DNA of 64,000 bases from Pseudomonas sp. dw_358 (GCF_018449655.1 NZ_JAAVUX010000002.1:372001-436000); one strand, 5' to 3'. Shown: positions 44,323 through 53,309, counted from the stretch's first letter. The notes: generated from the letters alone by a model not told the origin. A program made the numbers and translations.

Positions 44323-44683
44323 AAATAGACCTAAAACGATGAAAAACGAAAAATAACGATCAAAGCGTGCCTCGATTAATGTTCGTAATGCGATAGGGAC
44401 ACATCCGGCCACCCTGATGAACGGTCACCCCAGGCTGACGCCAGTGATTTGGCACCTGAACGGTCTAGCCGGGGCACCTGCGCCGACATGGCCGGAGGCC
44501 TTATTGCAATAGACACTTTTAATTTAAGCCCACTATATAAATTGATTCTAAGCCAAGCCCGCTGCGGCCTCTAAGGTTACAGGAGTCATCCCCCTTACCC
44601 TGCGGACGACAGTCATCGGCGCCCATGGCCTGAGGCCCGAACGGTAACCCCTGCGGGGCAAAACAACAACAAAGGCAATCGTC
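44323..44683. other. Intergenic region with a structured leader candidate
   Basis: No gene of normal length. The right part (about 44573-44660) is GC-rich and can fold: GGTTAC pairs with GTAACC across about 65 bases, enclosing a GGCC-TGA-GGCC hairpin. It ends in CAAAACAACAACAAAGG before the 31-residue gene. No known riboswitch class could be matched. Confidence 0.4.
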
Positions 44684-44779
44684 ATGTTCAAACATTCGAA
44701 GGTTCGTCAGGCCGGGCTCATCGTCGCCGCCACCACGTTATTGCTGATCTTGCCCAACGTCGGCCGGCTGTTTGGCTGA
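44684..44779 (+). CDS. 31-residue putative membrane microprotein
   Basis: A short frame from ATG (MFKHSKVRQ) to TGA. It has a basic N-terminus followed by one hydrophobic segment ('AGLIVAATTLLLILP', about residues 10-24) and a short polar end 'NVGRLFG'. This is the layout of small single-span membrane proteins with the N-terminus inside. AAAGGC is spaced about 8 bases before the ATG, and an A-rich Hfq-type motif covers the leader. It is too short for confident coding statistics. Confidence 0.5.
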   Translation: MFKHSKVRQAGLIVAATTLLLILPNVGRLFG

Positions 44780-44861
44780 CTCATCAAGCACTGCTTCGCC
44801 CCTCCAGAAACACAACCGCCGCCCGAAGGCGGCAGTGGGTGCCTTGTAGCGTAGCCGATGA

Positions 44862-45701
44862 TCAGCCTTGAGTCTGGCTTTGCGTCTGGTTCAAGCCGGG
44901 CCCGAAGCCTTGGACCTGCACCCCTGCCGTCGGCGTGACCACTACCTTGGCGTGCATCTGCTCGAAGCCACCCCCACGGCGCATGCCGCGTACCGGGCAG
45001 GCGTCCAGGTAATCCAGGCCGACCGCCAGCTTGAGGTGCCGCTCCGGGCGCGACAGCTGATTGGTTACATCGAAACTGTACCAGGCATCATCCAGCCAGG
45101 CCTCGGCCCACGCATGGCTGGCCAGGTGTTCGCTGTTCTCTGTGAACAGGTAGCCCGACACGTAGCGCGCTGGCACGCCCAGGCTGCGAGCGCAGGCGAT
45201 GAAGGCGTGGGTGTGGTCCTGGCAGACCCCGGTGCGGCTGGCAAATGCCTCGGCGGCGCTGGTTTCCACCTCGGTGGCACCGGGTGTATAGGTGATGTGA
45301 TGGTTCAAGGCCTGCATCAGATCGATCAGGGCATTGCGGTCCTTGTGCTTGCACTGCTCGGCCGCGAACGCACGGATCGCGTCATCGGCTTCGGTCAGGC
45401 GGGTGAAGCGCAGGAAAGGCAATGGCGACTGCGTCTCGTGCTCCGCTTCACGGGTCTCGTCGATTTCGACCTGTCCACGGGCGCCGATGATGATGGCGTT
45501 GTGCGGATCATCAATGGTCAGGACGTGAAGAATATTACCGAATGGATCGACCTGGGCCTTGACGGGGCGAGGCAGGTCCAATTGCCAGCTGAGCACGTGC
45601 TGGCGCTCGCTGTCGTGGGGAGTCAGGCGCAGGTACTGAATGCTCGCTCGTACTTCGTCATCATAGTGATAGGCAGTTTCGTGACTGATCGAAAGTCTCA
45701 T
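44862..45701 (-). CDS. Transglutaminase-like domain protein
   Basis: Protein of 279 residues with an N-terminal beta region ('HETAYHYDDEVRASIQYLRL') and a C-terminal papain-like transglutaminase core. The catalytic Cys is in 'GVCQDHTHAFI', His in 'SHAWAEAWLDD' and Asp in 'DVTNQL', so it appears active, as a peptidase or amide-forming enzyme. It overlaps the alpha-E gene by 4 bases and has a GGAGG site. The operon order is ATP-grasp, alpha-E, transglutaminase, a conserved and poorly understood set. Confidence 0.88.
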   Translation of the reverse strand: MRLSISHETAYHYDDEVRASIQYLRLTPHDSERQHVLSWQLDLPRPVKAQVDPFGNILHVLTIDDPHNAIIIGARGQVEIDETREAEHETQSPLPFLRFTRLTEADDAIRAFAAEQCKHKDRNALIDLMQALNHHITYTPGATEVETSAAEAFASRTGVCQDHTHAFIACARSLGVPARYVSGYLFTENSEHLASHAWAEAWLDDAWYSFDVTNQLSRPERHLKLAVGLDYLDACPVRGMRRGGGFEQMHAKVVVTPTAGVQVQGFGPGLNQTQSQTQG

Positions 45702-46648
45702 ACAGCCTCCAGATAAGAGCTGTGAATTGCGTTGCCCAACTGGGCGACCAGCGGGATTAATTCGTTCAACCATTCATGCAGACCCTCATCGAGGATCTCG
45801 CCGATGCCGGTGTAGCGCAGACGCGCATCCAGCTCGGCGGCCATGCGCTGCGCGGGCCGACCGTTGGCGCCTGGCAGCACGCCAAGGATGATGTTGATCT
45901 CCTCGGTGCAGGCACGCAGAGAACGCGGCACATCGGCGCGCAGCAACAGCATTTCGGCCACCGGCCGCGCCGCCGGGGCGTCGCGGTAAATCTCGGTGTA
46001 CGCCTCGAACGACGACAGCGCGCGCAACAGCGCGCTCCACTGGTAATAACCCCGTGCAGAGCTGTCGTCTACCAGTTCGGCATCATCGCCGAGCATTTCG
46101 TAACGCGCATCGAGCAGGCGCAAGGTGTTGTCGGCTCGCTCGATGAACGTACCCAGACGAATGAACCGGAAGGCATCGTTGCGCATGATGGTGCCGTAGG
46201 TGGCACCCCGGAACAGGTGCGAACGCTCCTTGATCCACTCGCAAAAACGACTCATGCCGTAACGGCTCAATCCCTGTTCGGCAATCCCGCGGATCTCCAG
46301 CCAAGTGGCGTTGATGTTTTCCCACATGTCGGCGGTGATGCGACCGCGTACGGCGTGGGCCGAGGCCCGGGCGGCCCCCAGGCAGCTGTAGAGGCTGGCC
46401 GGGTTGGCCGCATCCAGCGCGAAGAAGTGCAGCAGGCGTTCGGCGTGGAGCTGGCCGTGACGCTCGAGGTAGTCATCCAGGGTACCGGTAATCAGCAGCG
46501 GCATGGCGATTTCATCCAGGCCATCCCCGCGACCGTCCTGGGGCATCAGCGACAGCGAGTAACTGACGTCAAGCATGCGCGCCAGGTTTTCGGCCCGCTC
46601 CAGGTAACGCGACATCCAATACAGATCCGAGGCAGTTCTACTTAGCAT
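45698..46648 (-). CDS. Alpha-E domain protein (DUF403)
   Basis: Largely helical protein of 316 residues. It opens with 'MLSRTASDLYWMSRYLERAE', the signature of the alpha-E family. These proteins accompany circularly permuted ATP-grasp enzymes and transglutaminases in many bacteria. Their biochemical role is unknown. It starts 13 bases after the ATP-grasp stop and overlaps the transglutaminase start by 4 bases. Confidence 0.9.
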   Translation of the reverse strand: MLSRTASDLYWMSRYLERAENLARMLDVSYSLSLMPQDGRGDGLDEIAMPLLITGTLDDYLERHGQLHAERLLHFFALDAANPASLYSCLGAARASAHAVRGRITADMWENINATWLEIRGIAEQGLSRYGMSRFCEWIKERSHLFRGATYGTIMRNDAFRFIRLGTFIERADNTLRLLDARYEMLGDDAELVDDSSARGYYQWSALLRALSSFEAYTEIYRDAPAARPVAEMLLLRADVPRSLRACTEEINIILGVLPGANGRPAQRMAAELDARLRYTGIGEILDEGLHEWLNELIPLVAQLGNAIHSSYLEAV

Positions 46649-46661
46649 TTGGCACGCATCC

Positions 46662-48071
46662 TTAGTCCTCGACTACCCATGTGTCCTTGGTTCCGCCGCC
46701 CTGGGACGAGTTGACCACCAAGGAACCCTCGCGCAGCGCTACCCGGGTCAGGCCGCCCGGGACCACGCGGGTTTCGCGGCCAGCCAGAACGAACGGACGC
46801 AGGTCGATGTGGCGCGGTGCAATACCGTTCTCGACGAAGGTCGGACAGGTGGACAGGCACAGCGTCGGCTGGGCGATGTAGGCATGGGGCCTGGCTTTCA
46901 GGCGCGCACGGAAATTCTCGATCTCCGCGGCCGTGGCGGCCGGCCCGACCAGCATGCCGTAACCTCCGGAGCCCTGGGTTTCCTTGACCACCAGATCCGG
47001 CAGGTTGGCCAGAACGTGGGACAGCTCTTCGGGCTTGCGGCACTGATAAGTGGGCACGTTCTTGAGGATCGGCTCTTCATCCAGATAAAAGCGAATCATG
47101 TCGGTGACAAACGGATACACCGACTTGTCGTCCGCCACGCCGGTGCCGATGGCGTTGGCCAGCACCACGTTGCCCGAACGGTAAGCCGACAGCAGGCCCG
47201 GCACGCCGAGCATGGACTCGGGGTTGAATGCCAACGGATCAAGGAAGGCATCGTCCAGGCGACGGTAGATGACATCCACCGCCTTGGGCCCGTCCGTGGT
47301 GCGCATGAATACCTTGTCGTCGCGCACGAACAGGTCGGCCCCTTCCACCAGCTCCACGCCCATCTCGCGGGCCAGAAAAGCATGCTCGAAGAAGGCGCTG
47401 TTGAAACGGCCGGGGGTCAGCACCACCACGCTGGGGTTGTCCAGCGGGCTGGAGCTTTTCAAGGTATCGAGCAACAGGTTCGGGTAGTGATCGATGGGGG
47501 CGATGCGCTGAGCCGCGAACAGCTCGGGGAACAGGCGCATCATCATTTTGCGGTCTTCGAGCATGTAGCTCACGCCGCTGGGGGTGCGCAGGTTGTCTTC
47601 CAGCACGTAATAAGTGCCATCACCGTCGCGCACCAGGTCGACACCGGAAATGTGCGAATAAATATCCCGATGCAGGTTGAGCCCCTGCATTGCCAACTGG
47701 TACTGCTCGTTGGCCAGCACCTGCTCGGCAGGGATGATCCCGGCCTTGATGATGCGCTGGTCGTGATACAGGTCGGCCAGAAACATGTTCAGCGCCTTGA
47801 CCCGCTGGATGCAGCCGCGCTCGACGATGCGCCACTCGCTGGCTGGAATGCTGCGCGGAATGGTGTCGAAGGGGATCAACCGCTCGGTGCCCTGCTCGTC
47901 GCCATACAGCGTGAACGTAATGCCGGCACGATGAAATAACAGGTCGGCTTCGCGTCGGCGCTGCGCGAGCAGCTCGTCTGGCGTGTCAGCCAGCCAGCGC
48001 GCGAACTCCCGGTAGTGCGGGCGGACCTGGCCGCCTGCGTCGTACATCTCATCATAAAAGGTGCGGTTCAT
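46662..48071 (-). CDS. Circularly permuted ATP-grasp family protein (DUF404/DUF407)
   Basis: Protein of 469 residues belonging to the circularly permuted ATP-grasp group, predicted in comparative genomics to be a peptide or amide ligase. Recognisable segments are 'ADLYHDQRIIKAGIIPAE', 'VLEDNLRTPSGVSYMLE' and 'LVVKETQGSGGYGMLVG', the last being the ATP-binding glycine-rich region with its lysine. It is the first gene of the three-gene operon. Substrate is unknown. Confidence 0.9.
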   Translation of the reverse strand: MNRTFYDEMYDAGGQVRPHYREFARWLADTPDELLAQRRREADLLFHRAGITFTLYGDEQGTERLIPFDTIPRSIPASEWRIVERGCIQRVKALNMFLADLYHDQRIIKAGIIPAEQVLANEQYQLAMQGLNLHRDIYSHISGVDLVRDGDGTYYVLEDNLRTPSGVSYMLEDRKMMMRLFPELFAAQRIAPIDHYPNLLLDTLKSSSPLDNPSVVVLTPGRFNSAFFEHAFLAREMGVELVEGADLFVRDDKVFMRTTDGPKAVDVIYRRLDDAFLDPLAFNPESMLGVPGLLSAYRSGNVVLANAIGTGVADDKSVYPFVTDMIRFYLDEEPILKNVPTYQCRKPEELSHVLANLPDLVVKETQGSGGYGMLVGPAATAAEIENFRARLKARPHAYIAQPTLCLSTCPTFVENGIAPRHIDLRPFVLAGRETRVVPGGLTRVALREGSLVVNSSQGGGTKDTWVVED

Positions 48072-48199
48072 GCCGTACTCCTTGTCACCCGGACCCTAGA
48101 GCCTTCGCAAGGCCCGTGCCATCGGCATTTATTCTTTAAAATCAACCAGTTGAAAAGACGAAAGACCCATTACGCACCAATCCAGTGCGGTTCGGGATT

Positions 48200-48395
48200 C
48201 AACTGAACGGGTGGCGCCTCATTGCGAAGCGCCGGGGATGTGGCATTTGTCTATCGGAAGCATAGACAGAGTTGATTTCAAAGACCTGCACGTGTCGTTA
48301 ATAATTCATCCACCAGGCGGAGATTTTTTGACACGGGTCTCTGGCCGCGAACTTCCCTTTTGGCCACCTTGCTCGCAAGGTGGCCATTTTTTTCC
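48200..48395 (+). ncRNA. Candidate small RNA ending at an orphan terminator
   Basis: A perfect + strand terminator (48361-48394) has no gene upstream of it on that strand: the nearest genes on both sides read leftward. Upstream lie a 6-base hairpin GTCTAT/ATAGAC (48249-48267) and a TAATAA-like -10 element near 48299. A transcript of roughly 80-190 bases would fit. The 5' end is not defined. Confidence 0.35.
48361..48394 (+). terminator. Orphan Rho-independent terminator
   Basis: TGGCCACCTTG and CAAGGTGGCCA form a perfect 11-base stem around CTCG, followed by seven T on the + strand. On the minus strand it is followed by AAAAGGG, so it is not a terminator for rraB. Confidence 0.85.
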
Positions 48396-48442
48396 GTCCG
48401 ATGTGGACAACCCGGCCGATCGAGGCCGGCCGGGCTCACCTG

Positions 48443-48784
48443 TCACGCATTGATACGACGAATCTCCTGTTTGACGCCCCAGCCTTCGATTTCACCGCCC
48501 AAGGGCTCGATCACGGCTTCGAAGTCGTGTTCGAACTCACCGATGCCACCGTATGTGGCGTACATCAACTTGCTCAGTTCCAGGTGCCAGCCGCCATCGT
48601 CCTTTTCACTGACCTGCGCGTTCAGTGATTCGCCTCGAAACTTCCCCGCGGCCCTGCGGGCACAGTCTTCATCGGGAAAAGTGGCGTAGAACTCGATGGG
48701 GTGAATGCGGGCGAAATCGAAACCGCCCTCTTTCATGCGGCGTAACACGTGGGTGCTGATGTCTTCTTGATGGGCTGTGCTCAT
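48443..48784 (-). CDS. rraB: Ribonuclease E inhibitor RraB family protein
   Basis: Small cytoplasmic protein of 113 residues of the RraB family, which binds RNase E and alters its activity on mRNA. The typical segments are 'FYATFPDEDCARRAAG' and 'HLELSKLMYATYGGIGEFEH'. In Escherichia coli RraB is similar in size. It is monocistronic. Confidence 0.85.
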   Translation of the reverse strand: MSTAHQEDISTHVLRRMKEGGFDFARIHPIEFYATFPDEDCARRAAGKFRGESLNAQVSEKDDGGWHLELSKLMYATYGGIGEFEHDFEAVIEPLGGEIEGWGVKQEIRRINA

Positions 48785-48975
48785 GAATCGTCCTCCTCAC
48801 GTTTAACGACGGATAGACTTTCAGTACTGCCAGGATGACGCCAGCCTACGGCATGAACGTCCCCTGCTCAGCCACGGGCGCGGCTGGCCTAAAGCAAACA
48901 AGACAGGATCGTGACAATCCTGTCAGCAGAGTAACGCGGCGGGTGCGCCGTTGCTAGGGGCGCAAAAAAAACGTT

Positions 48976-49221
48976 TCAGGCGACGGCCACCCCTTCACTG
49001 ATGTTGGTGATGGTGACGCCATTCTGAGTCTTGAGCGTCTTGGCGGTGGGCGCTGAGTCGCGACCCTCGAAGTCGTTGAGGTCCAATTCCGCGGTCACAG
49101 GAAACAATCGGGCGCGAACCAGCTGCGCCGCCTCTTCGATAGAGGGGCATTCGGCGAACTGGACGTCCATTTCACGGGAAACGCCATCTTGATCGCTGTA
49201 GCTGATTTTCCACTGTTTCAT
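48976..49221 (-). CDS. Small conserved-looking protein of unknown function
   Basis: I do not recognise a family. The 81-residue product is acidic and soluble, with no signal peptide. 'MKQWKISYSDQDG' looks like a beta-hairpin start, followed by a helix 'SIEEAAQLVRARLFP'. AGGAG is placed well before the ATG. It stands alone between rraB and the LTA-synthase-like gene. Confidence 0.6.
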   Translation of the reverse strand: MKQWKISYSDQDGVSREMDVQFAECPSIEEAAQLVRARLFPVTAELDLNDFEGRDSAPTAKTLKTQNGVTITNISEGVAVA

Positions 49222-49331
49222 TGTTGTGTATCTCCTCGGCTGGAAGATGGGGCTGCATGAGAATGGACCGAGGGGTGGGGGTATCGTTCAGGTCGTACGC
49301 CGAATGGAGAGCACGGCGCCGCCCGCGCTCA

Positions 49332-49354
49332 CAAAAAAGGCCCCGAAGGGCCCT
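49332..49354 (-). terminator. Terminator of the LTA-synthase-like gene
   Basis: On the minus strand GGGCC-TTCG-type hairpin (GGGCCCTTCGGGGCC) is followed by six T, just after the stop codon. Confidence 0.85.
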
Positions 49355-49360
49355 TGATGC

Positions 49361-51436
49361 TTACTTGCTGGGCACCACCCCGGCGGTGTTGTCCAACAGG
49401 CTCTTGGTCGCCGTCTGGATAAACGAATCAAGCTTGCGACGCAGGTCTGGAATGTCCGGCGCGTCGATGATCTCGGCCTTCGGCGTGCGACCCAGCTCAT
49501 AGTGGTAAAGCTTGGCCGGCATGTCCTTGGGCTCGACCAGAATGCGGTCACCCGAGATGATCGCCACGGTCTGCTCGTTACCCGATGGCTTGATCACACC
49601 GAAGCCCTTGTCCCCTTCCGGCAGGTTGAGCAGGTCACGGCCCCAGCACTGGTTGCGGGTTTCGCCGCCCAGACGCCCCATGATGGTGGGGACGATGTCG
49701 ATCTGCGTGCCAACGGTATGGCTGACGGCGCCGAACTTGTCCTGGATGCCCGGCGCGATCATCAGCATCGGCACGTTGAAGCGGCCCAGGTCCATCTCGG
49801 TGATCTGCTGGTCGTTGCCGAACCCGTGGTCACCCACCAGGATGAACAGGGTGTCCTTGAAGTAGGCTTCTTTCCTGGCCTTCTCGAAGAACTGCCCGAC
49901 CGCCCAGTCGGCATAGCGCATGGCGGTCAAGTGCTGGTCCAGCGTACCGTGGCCGGTGACGCGCTCCACCGGCAAGTCCTTGGGCAAGGCATAAGGCACG
50001 TGGTTGGACAGCGTCTGCAGCAAGGCATAGAACGGTTTGCCGGCTTTTTCCCGGGCGATCAGTTCCTGGTTGCCACGGTCGAACATATCCTGGTCGGAAA
50101 CGCCCCAGGTCGGGTCCGAGAACACCGGATTGATGAAGTCGTTACGGCCGATGAAAGTGGTCATGCCCTGGTTGCTGAAGAAACCGGACTGGTTATCCCA
50201 GGCGAAGTCACCGTTATAGACATACACGTCGTTGTACTTGCGGGCACTGAGCAGCGCCGGCAGGCCGGACAGTTTGTGGGCACCCTCCGGGGTCTGCATC
50301 AGGTATTCGAACCCCGGCAGGTTGGGAAAGCAGCCCATGGTGGCGAACATGCCCTGGTGGGTGTGGGTGCCGTTGGAGAAGAAGTGGTCGAACAGCAGCC
50401 CCTCCTTGGCCAGTTTGTCGAAGTACGGGGTGATGCCCGACTCGTCGCCCAGCGCACCGACCGAGTGGCCGGCGAAGCTCTCCATGAGGATCACCACCAC
50501 GTTTTTGATCGGCAGGGTGTTCTGCTCGGGCGGCGTGAAGTCGCGGCGCACGGCGGCGATGTCGCTGTCCACCAGTTTGTCGTTGGGGGTCAGCAGCATG
50601 TCGCGCACGGTCTGCTGGGCCTCGGCCACCGGCAAGGTACCCTTCCAGATGTTGTCGCGCTCGTCGGACATCTGGCTCTTGGCCGCGTTGATCAGCTGCA
50701 GGGTGCCGTTGAGGCCCAGCTGGTTGGCGAAGTTCGAGTCGGTGGTATAGGCGTCGCCCCAGCGCAGGGGCGGGCCCTGACGCAGCGTGCCACGACCGGC
50801 GAGGACAATGACGCCCAGCACCAGCACCATGACGCCAATGCGCAGGTACCACGACGCCGCCGGGCGGCCGACAGTGGCTTCCGGGGCAACTGCGCGCGGG
50901 CGGGTCAGGCGGTCGATGCCCTTGAACACCAGGCTCAGCAACCAGGTCACGAAAAACCAGGCCAGCAGGTAACGCACCACCGGGTAGCCGTACCAGATCA
51001 TGCTCAGAACGGTCTTGGGGTCTTCCTTGACGTACTGGAACACCAGGCCGTTGAGGCGCTGATGGAACTCGCGGTAGAAGTCCATTTCCATCAACCCGAG
51101 GAACAGGAAGAGGCTGGAGGTGACCGTGAGCCAGAAGCGCCAGAGCCCACGCATGGCCATCAGCCGTGGGATGACCAGCGCCAGCGCCAGCGGAATCAGG
51201 GTGTAGGCCACCAGCCGCAGGTCGAAGCGCAGGCCGTTGCCGAAGGCTTCGACGAAGGTCGACGCGGGCGTCGTCAGAATCATCTCGCGGTTGTAGGCCA
51301 GCAGCGCCAGGCGCAGCAGGCTGAGCAGCAGCATGATAGCCACGCCGCTGAGCAGCATGTAGGCAAGGTGCGATTTGACGGTCGGTTGCAGGCGTTGCTG
51401 GCCCCGCTTTTGACCCAAGGCGTCCGTATTAGCCAT
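49361..51436 (-). CDS. LTA synthase/phosphoglycerol transferase family sulfatase-fold protein
   Basis: Inner-membrane protein of 691 residues. Five hydrophobic segments in the first 200 residues are followed by a large periplasmic sulfatase-type domain. Its metal site is outlined by 'VVILMESFAGHSVGALG', the nucleophile-threonine region 'FFSNGTHTHQGMFATMG' and 'LVGDHGFGNDQ'. In Gram-negative bacteria such enzymes add phosphoglycerol or phosphoethanolamine to periplasmic glucans or lipids. The exact product is unknown. It is monocistronic. Confidence 0.88.
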   Translation of the reverse strand: MANTDALGQKRGQQRLQPTVKSHLAYMLLSGVAIMLLLSLLRLALLAYNREMILTTPASTFVEAFGNGLRFDLRLVAYTLIPLALALVIPRLMAMRGLWRFWLTVTSSLFLFLGLMEMDFYREFHQRLNGLVFQYVKEDPKTVLSMIWYGYPVVRYLLAWFFVTWLLSLVFKGIDRLTRPRAVAPEATVGRPAASWYLRIGVMVLVLGVIVLAGRGTLRQGPPLRWGDAYTTDSNFANQLGLNGTLQLINAAKSQMSDERDNIWKGTLPVAEAQQTVRDMLLTPNDKLVDSDIAAVRRDFTPPEQNTLPIKNVVVILMESFAGHSVGALGDESGITPYFDKLAKEGLLFDHFFSNGTHTHQGMFATMGCFPNLPGFEYLMQTPEGAHKLSGLPALLSARKYNDVYVYNGDFAWDNQSGFFSNQGMTTFIGRNDFINPVFSDPTWGVSDQDMFDRGNQELIAREKAGKPFYALLQTLSNHVPYALPKDLPVERVTGHGTLDQHLTAMRYADWAVGQFFEKARKEAYFKDTLFILVGDHGFGNDQQITEMDLGRFNVPMLMIAPGIQDKFGAVSHTVGTQIDIVPTIMGRLGGETRNQCWGRDLLNLPEGDKGFGVIKPSGNEQTVAIISGDRILVEPKDMPAKLYHYELGRTPKAEIIDAPDIPDLRRKLDSFIQTATKSLLDNTAGVVPSK

Positions 51437-51611
51437 GTCAGGGAAGGATCCGTTCAGTTCGAATAATAATGAGTGTGCAATGCACAGCGGCGCACATCTT
51501 ACAGAGCCGGCGATTGTCAGGGATGATTTGTGAAAAACTTGTTATGTTTTTGACAGTGAAATGACAGGTAACAATTGCCGCCGCCCACGTTGCATGGGCG
51601 GCGGCGGCGGC

Positions 51612-51803
51612 CTACAGCCGGACGTTGCCACGGGGGCCGGCAATGGCCCAGATGATCAGCCCCAGCACCGGCAGCAAGAGAATCAGCAGGGTCCACAGGA
51701 CCTTCATACCGACCTCGGCGGAGCTTTTGAACACGTTGAGGATGGCCCAGATATCCAGCGCAAGGATGATCAGGCCGACGAGGCTGTTGAAGGTGGAACC
51801 CAT
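51612..51803 (-). CDS. PLDc_N domain small membrane protein
   Basis: Protein of 63 residues with two membrane spans. The end of the second, 'LLPVLGLIIWAIAGPRG', is the signature of the PLDc_N domain, found at the start of cardiolipin synthases and in stand-alone small proteins such as this. AGGAG lies 10 bases before the ATG. A GC-rich hairpin without T-run follows the stop (51577-51604). Confidence 0.8.
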   Translation of the reverse strand: MGSTFNSLVGLIILALDIWAILNVFKSSAEVGMKVLWTLLILLLPVLGLIIWAIAGPRGNVRL

Positions 51804-51870
51804 GGTGGATGCTCCTGAGGATGGTTTGCCATCATTAGGAGCGTTGGTGATGGCAAAGGGTTCCCTGACC

Positions 51871-52398
51871 TCACACCACGTTGGTGCGCAACGCTTCCAA
51901 CGCCGGCGCAGCCTGAATCTGCAACTGCGCACACAGGGCCAACACCCGCGGTACATCTTCGCCAAACACCAGCACCATCTGTATTTCGTCATCCAGCAAC
52001 TGACTGAAGTCCAACAGCACATAGCCACCACGGTCCTGGCTCAGCGCGCCCATCTGCACCTGAATGCGATTGAGCGCCGTCAACGCTTCGACCTTGGCCA
52101 GTTGTTTGGGCTTGATGTTGAAGGTCACGCCGGGGCCGAAGGAATCAATGATCTGCTGCAGCAGATCACCGTAACTGTCGGCCTGAAACAGCACCGTCTC
52201 CGGCAGGCTGCCCACCACCACCCATTCGCCCAGGCTGATCGGGAACGTGTCATCGTAATTGACGTCAGGGTTAGCGGCCAGAAAGCCTGCGGGGTCGGCA
52301 TATGCCTGAGCGGCCTCGTCGGCAATGCGTTGAATATCGGCGTCGGCCAGGCAGCCCGAGCTGATCTTGCCCAGCAATTCGACGAGGAGAGGTTTCAT
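51871..52398 (-). CDS. Conserved-looking soluble protein of unknown function
   Basis: I do not recognise a family. The 175-residue product is acidic, soluble and without signal peptide. It begins with a helical 'MKPLLVELLGKISSG', has a central 'YDDTFPISLGEWVVVGSLPE' and ends in mixed strands and helices. The gene lies between the PLDc_N and ankyrin genes, all on the minus strand, with gaps of about 70 bases. Confidence 0.6.
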   Translation of the reverse strand: MKPLLVELLGKISSGCLADADIQRIADEAAQAYADPAGFLAANPDVNYDDTFPISLGEWVVVGSLPETVLFQADSYGDLLQQIIDSFGPGVTFNIKPKQLAKVEALTALNRIQVQMGALSQDRGGYVLLDFSQLLDDEIQMVLVFGEDVPRVLALCAQLQIQAAPALEALRTNVV

Positions 52399-52467
52399 GA
52401 TCGGCCAGCCTGGTGGAAAAAAGGGCGCAAAGAATAACCAGATTTGCGCCTTTCGGACAGCGACCGG

Positions 52468-52992
52468 TCAGCCGGCGAGGCTCTGCAATTGCGCGACGGT
52501 GTCCTGCGCGCCCATGGCCTGCGCCGCACCCAGCGCCGTGATGCCTTTAGCGTCGCGGGCGTGCGGATTGGCGCCACGGCCGAGCAGATAGTCAACGATG
52601 GCCACGCGGTTGAACATGGCTGCCATCATCAATGCGGTACGACCATCGGCGGAGGCCCCCTCGACGTCGGCACCGTGTTCCACCAGCACCTGCACCACCG
52701 GCAAGTCGCCTTTGAAGGCGGCTCCGGCGATCGGGCTCTGGCCGTTATCGTTACGGATTTCCGGGTCGGCCTTGTGTTCCAGCAGGACACGCACGGCGTT
52801 CAGATGGCCGTGATAGCTGGCGAGCATCAGCAGGGTATCGCCCTTGTGATTGCGCAGGTTGGCCGGCAGCCCTTTCTCCAGCAAGCGCTGGAGCATGGCG
52901 GCATCGCCTTGACGGGCCTTGTCGAAGACCTGCTCGGCAAATTCGGCCGCTTCGTCTTCGTTCATCTGCCGGGCATCTTGCGTCGTGGACAT
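52468..52992 (-). CDS. Ankyrin-repeat protein
   Basis: Protein of 174 residues with about four ankyrin repeats (from about residue 30), for example 'GDTLLMLASYHGHLNAVRVL' and 'GRTALMMAAMFNRVAIVDYL'. There is no signal peptide, so it is probably cytoplasmic. Comparable Pseudomonas ankyrin proteins (AnkB) sit next to catalase genes, but none is present here. CAGGAG precedes the ATG. Confidence 0.85.
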   Translation of the reverse strand: MSTTQDARQMNEDEAAEFAEQVFDKARQGDAAMLQRLLEKGLPANLRNHKGDTLLMLASYHGHLNAVRVLLEHKADPEIRNDNGQSPIAGAAFKGDLPVVQVLVEHGADVEGASADGRTALMMAAMFNRVAIVDYLLGRGANPHARDAKGITALGAAQAMGAQDTVAQLQSLAG

Positions 52993-53292
52993 GTGTGTCT
53001 CCTGGAGGGCGAAAGTGTGAAGAGTGTCGCGAAACCCGCGGGCAGGCGCCAACGGGATTTACCTATGGCCACGCTGCACGGAATTAATGAGCGATTCAGG
53101 GTCATAGACAGTAGGCGGCACGGGAAAATTTCCCCGCCGACGGCGCTGTTTTTCCCACCCTCCTTCGAATTCGACTGTGGCCGCCGCGCAAAATGCAGGG
53201 TGCACGAATGGCATTCATGCAAAATGCACGAAAGGCAAAAATTCTTACGGATTTAACTAACTGATTTTAAAGGGAATTTTATTTCTCGAAAG
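52993..53292. other. Intergenic region upstream of the DUF3509 gene with a 21-base palindrome
   Basis: No gene is seen. TGCACGAATG and CATTCATGCA (53201-53221) form a palindrome with one mismatch, and a further TGCACGAA lies at about 53225-53232. It sits about 75-95 bases upstream of the sigma-54 -24 element, where an enhancer-binding protein would bind. Confidence 0.5.
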
Positions 53293-53309
53293 CTGGCACG
53301 TTGACTGCA
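53293..53309 (+). promoter_or_regulatory. Sigma-54 (RpoN) promoter of the DUF3509 gene
   Basis: CTGGCACGTTGACTGCA matches the -24/-12 consensus, with GG (53295-53296) and GC (53307-53308) separated by exactly 10 bases and a full TGGCACG element. It lies 44 bases before the ATG at 53353. Confidence 0.75.

Noticed and set aside
46809..47939. 376-codon + strand frame opposite the ATP-grasp gene
   Set aside because: Antisense shadow; the minus-strand protein is full length and part of a conserved operon.
49502..51466. 654-codon + strand frame opposite the LTA-synthase-like gene
   Set aside because: Antisense shadow with Gln/His/Val-rich, patternless translation; the minus strand has membrane spans and sulfatase motifs.
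51577..51604. GC-rich hairpin after the PLDc_N gene as a terminator
   Set aside because: The stem is strong but no T-run follows on the minus strand, so a Rho-independent terminator is not supported.
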